This document shows, piece after piece, positions 60,304 through 64,000 of a stretch of DNA of 64,000 nt. How positions within the stretch are numbered: the stretch's first letter is position 1; each line of letters opens with the position of its first letter. The notes under the pieces were generated by a model. It was not told the origin of the DNA. It did not search any database and was given only the letters and a program-made list of their open reading frames with translations. Source of the DNA: Phoronis australis (lineage: Eukaryota; Phoronida; Phoronidae); NCBI GenBank assembly GCA_002633005.1, contig NMRA01000174.1, positions 62,001-126,000 on the forward strand, given 5' to 3'. A program made the translations under genes and the position numbers.

Positions 60304-62605
60304 ATGCTAACAAATGAAAAACAATATGCTTTTACTTGTTCTGTTCTTAACATCCTTCACATTACTGATAATCAAGGTGTGCCAAATAAATTGAATATAC
60401 AAACTTTAAAAGAGTACCATCATACACTCTTTTGAGCAATATGACTCTGAATGATTAGGCACTGATACGTGATGAATTAAATGATGAACATACAATGTTC
60501 AGATAGTTAAAACTGTGTATATTATTTGAAAAAATGTCTTTCCATTGACATTTTTCAAATTGCAAAGAGTGAATTAAGTGAAGTAACAGAATTCCCAATA
60601 AGTAGCCTTGTCGATAATAGCGAAGGACAAAATTCAAGATAATTTTGGTGTGCTAACTGAAGGGAGTGTTCGAAACAAGTGGAGAACTACCGCAGTAGTT
60701 AAGAATCCTGGACAAAACCTGAAAAGGAGATCAGGAAAGTGACTAACACATGGGTAGCATTACAGGAAGCCCTGAATATCGCTAAAGTTCGTAAAGTTAG
60801 GGTGCTCGTTTTTTTCAGGAATGCGTCACATCATGCTTCATGGAGCTAGCACCAACATAAAAATATTGAAACGGCAGGTAAGGGTATAACTACTTTGTAG
60901 TTCCGGACTATCATTTTTACCAAACTCTCTTTTGCATATTAAAAACAAAATAACCTGAAGTTCCAGCAGATAATTGACCTGAGAGAACTCTGGTGTGAAT
61001 ACACAAAATCGCACATATGGAATTTCTACTATTAGGTCTTCTCATGCTCTCTGAACAAAAGGCAGATCTACCATCTGGACACAGGGCAGATATTTGATCT
61101 TATGTAAAGACTCATACATTTTGACACCATAACCTGTGGAGATTGGGCAACTCCATCATAACAATTTGTTGGTTCAGACCAAAAGGGTCTTTTATAATAA
61201 CGTCGACGCGTGGATGTTTTGGGGAGTTGCGGTCAGTATGAATGCTTACTTCGTCGGTCCTGGATTGAAGTTAACAGCGCCAGTTAACTTTGCACTAAAC
61301 AGGTGGATTTAAGAGCGGAGCGTCGACGCTGTGGTGCAGTATGAACGGTCAACTTAGGTCCTATCAAAATTGGACTATACATAACAATCTTGGCCCGGGT
61401 AGGTGGCCGTGTGAATTCATCAATAGATTTGTACAAAGACTGCAGTAGATAGAATCCTAGGATACCAGGAACAGTGATCAGCTTATTTTGTGCAGCAAGG
61501 CAATTACTGCATTAGCAGTGACTACGAGGCAATGAAATACTGGATGATTATTGTGCACTGGTGATTTTTTATCTGTTTGACTTCTGAAATTGAATTCCCC
61601 AAGATGTTACCGCCAGTTTTCGAAGAAATACAATAAATATTAGCCAAGAACAATGCTCACATTTCAGTGGCCTTATAGGGCACCTAATTGATTTACAACT
61701 TGTTAGGTCTAACAAAAGACCACAAGAAGGTTACACAATAGATTAGGTTGGTATCTGATCTTGGAAACCTGCGAATCTTTTGGAGTTGAAACTGAAAATG
61801 CTGGATAACAAGTTATTCCTAGATCGCCATCATATACCTGATGCCAGGGTTGGTTCCCTTGACAAATCTACATTTTCTGAACTGAAAATTACTTGCAGAA
61901 CATCTTAATTGGTATGCTGTTGTTTTCTCACTGAACAAAATGAAATTGATTAGGGCTAACCTGGGGCTACCACTGCTAGGCACTAATGTACCACATGCTG
62001 TAAATTTTTCTTAATTAACTTACTTTTTCTTAGACAAATGTTTACCATTGTGACAATGCACAAGACATTTTAGGGGATTCTTGTGAAAAATAAAATCCAT
62101 TGCAGGCTGACACAATTAATAGCAACATTAGTCAGTTGGTTTCAATTCAATCATTTTTTTTCTAAAATAAGTAAATTGTATCACAGTACAATCATCACAT
62201 AGATTTCTAAAAGGATAATAAATTCCAGTTGAAAAGGGTGTTTCAAATAGCAGGCAATTCTCTGGGCCTAAATTATTGAGCAGCTTCAGACGTTTGATAA
62301 TGTGCCGCCTCAGCAAGCCCAAGTGGCTCGATCATTAATGAACTACAGTAGCTAGTTTGAGTTAACAGGAGAAGATTGATACTATTTTGCACAACTATCC
62401 TTTAATGGCTACATGTCAGATAATTACACAACAGGAGGATACAGTCACCTAGCTCATCCCATCACTACCGACTGCTCAGTGAATGGTGTTGTCCCAGTGA
62501 GAAGTTTCCAGGGAGTTTAGTCCTGTGATTAATAACAAAATGTGTTATTTAACCTCTACCATATCAAAACATCCAAGAAGGTAAATTAAAAATTACTGGT
62601 AGATA

Positions 62606-62754
62606 CAGTGCTGTAGTGGGGCGTAGGCACACGTAGGTGCAGCCAACCACCTTTTGGCATTTGAACGTAGCGCCTATGCACCGTAAGTTACATTCAAGGC
62701 GACACGGTGGGCTTTGGGCGCCTACTTACCTCTAATTTTACCACTACAGAACTG
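62606..62754. mobile_element. 149-bp hAT-like MITE
   Basis: Starts CAGTGCTGTAGTGG and ends CCACTACAGAACTG (13 of 14 positions complementary). Flanked by GGTAGATA (62598-62605) and AGTAGATA (62755-62762), an 8-bp target duplication with one mismatch. CAG ends with an 8-bp duplication are typical of hAT elements. Confidence 0.8.
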
Positions 62755-63169
62755 AGTAGATAAGGAAAAATGTGGTTTACTCTGAACACATTGCTGGTAA
62801 ATTTCATGACAAGATGGAGCACCTCATCATCTATGATTCATCCCTCTGGCAGTATCACAGTCGTGAATTGTTGTCAGGCTATACTCAGCTTATCTGGACT
62901 TAGTCATTGGTTTCTGCTAAGATGACTATATTCAAGGGTTTACAACCGGCAAAATCAAAGAAGTGACGTGTCAAGTATGATTTTGCATTATTTTGAATTA
63001 TATTGAACTGAAAATGATCTACAATTTCAAAATTTCAATTAATTAAAAAAGTTAGGCCATTCAAAATAAAACAATAGGTTATGTTGGCAATTAGTTTTTG
63101 GCCAGGGCAATGATACACAAACTCATTTACTAAACTAGTTAAGAATATGCATACTATATTGCCCGGCAT

Positions 63170-63740
63170 GAATCTTGACCCATCACTTTTGCACATTTCT
63201 TGCCAGTGCACCACCCGGGTGAGAATTTTACACATATTACATGCTCAAAGCATATCAAACGCGGCAAAAATTGTGCAATATGTGTAAAAAGCATGTAGTC
63301 CATGTACGAAAACTATCTGGGTGAGCATTTTACAAATTGTAAAAAGCGTGTAATCCGTATTAAAAAAACTGCCACGTTAGCATGTAAAATGTGTAAAAAT
63401 ACGACACATTACATGTCAAATGTGTAAAAAAAGTGTCATGCTCATGTGTAAAATGTGTCAAAATATGACACGTAAATGTGGCAAATGTGTAAAATCTGCC
63501 ATGCTCACAATGTAAAACGTGGCAAGCGTGTCATTATTTGATACGCAAACATGGCTACGTGTAAAAATTGCTACGCACACATATAAAACATGGCAAGCGT
63601 GTCATTATTTGAAACCCAAACTTAGCAAACATGTAAAAATATTACAGGCTATCAGAAAATACACCAGATATTCTTCCTACAATGAAAAACATGTCAAATG
63701 TGTAAATAAGTCTGGCACATTTGTAAAAATGGAATTTATG
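63170..63740. repeat. Degenerate tandem array built from TGTGTAAAA and TGGCAAA words
   Basis: Words such as GTGTAAAATGTG, GTGTAAAAA, ACGTGGCAAGCGTGTCATT and complementary TTTTACACAT recur irregularly every 20-40 bp. No clean period is visible. The open frames in it arise from repetition. Confidence 0.65.
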
Positions 63741-64000
63741 CTCGACTTATGTCCCGAAAATGCCTAGGTGCGTCGTAAGCTCCATTTCCAGAGATAAAAA
63801 GGAAACTGTGCATAGACGAAATAATGGTAATATCTTATGACACCATAATGGAACAGAAATATGAGTGTAAATTAATAAATAAACGTAAAATAATAATCTC
63901 TAGAAAGATGGACAATAAAAAGCGCAGCACTCAGATGAGAGGAACTACCTGAATGGGGTGATAGTGGGTGGGAAAAAATGAAGAGACATTAAATTCGAAC

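Larger units (their letters stand above)
56181..64000. other. Right end of the window: no supported exon
   Basis: Upstream of the first visible myosin-tail exon. The missing start of the first MyTH4, and the motor and IQ exons if they exist, should lie here or beyond the edge, but no block has the right splice sites, phase and similarity. The stretch contains repeat copies at 56690-57060, 58883-59303, 60264-60303, 62606-62754 and 63170-63740. Confidence 0.55.

Noticed and set aside
61195-61350. Possible element marked by two CGTCGACGC words and CAGTATGAA blocks
   Set aside because: The words are in the region twice but no continuous inverted ends or target duplication could be aligned.

Overview
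This window is nuclear DNA from an animal. It is AT-rich, with short coding exons bounded by GT/AG introns, long introns, and many small dispersed repeats with inverted ends. The mix of genes (a BCKDHA orthologue, a DESI2-like isopeptidase and a tandem MyTH4-FERM myosin-type tail) fits an invertebrate bilaterian. The very repetitive, apparently highly polymorphic introns suggest a marine species. A hemichordate, lancelet or mollusc would all fit; I cannot name the species from the sequence.

Layout. (1) Positions 1-5942, minus strand: the first two coding exons of a DESI2/PPPDE1-type deSUMOylating isopeptidase. The rest of the gene lies off the left edge. (2) Positions 5943-6753: a short gap between divergent start codons, probably a shared bidirectional promoter. 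(3) Positions 6754-16256, plus strand: a complete nine-exon gene for the branched-chain 2-oxoacid dehydrogenase E1 alpha subunit (BCKDHA). Every splice phase matches and the product is 441 residues. (4) Positions 16257-20005: the 3' untranslated regions of two convergent genes and a repeat-bearing intergenic stretch. (5) Positions 20006-56180, minus strand: 21 exons (one present in two copies) encoding about 1,051 residues arranged MyTH4-FERM-MyTH4-FERM, ending in a stop codon. I see no SH3 domain between the first FERM and the second MyTH4, so the layout is closer to what I recall for class XXII myosins than to MYO7 or MYO15. The motor and IQ exons would lie upstream, to the right, and I could not find them. 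(6) Positions 56181-64000: no exon I can support; mostly repeats.

Two single N characters (9786 and 31121) each sit between two copies of the same sequence. They look like assembly joins between overlapping allelic contigs that were not merged. The second one creates an apparent duplication of a myosin-tail exon. Because that exon is 125 bp, including both copies would shift the reading frame.

The introns hold a varied set of short inverted-repeat elements: a 368-bp near-palindrome with a 5-bp target duplication, a 149-bp hAT-like element with a nearly perfect 8-bp duplication, an 848-bp element flanked by TTAA, a foldback element built on an 18-bp tandem repeat, and an element with C-rich arms. 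Several minisatellites are also present. I found no prokaryote-style system, CRISPR array, tRNA or rRNA, and no convincing new multi-gene system.
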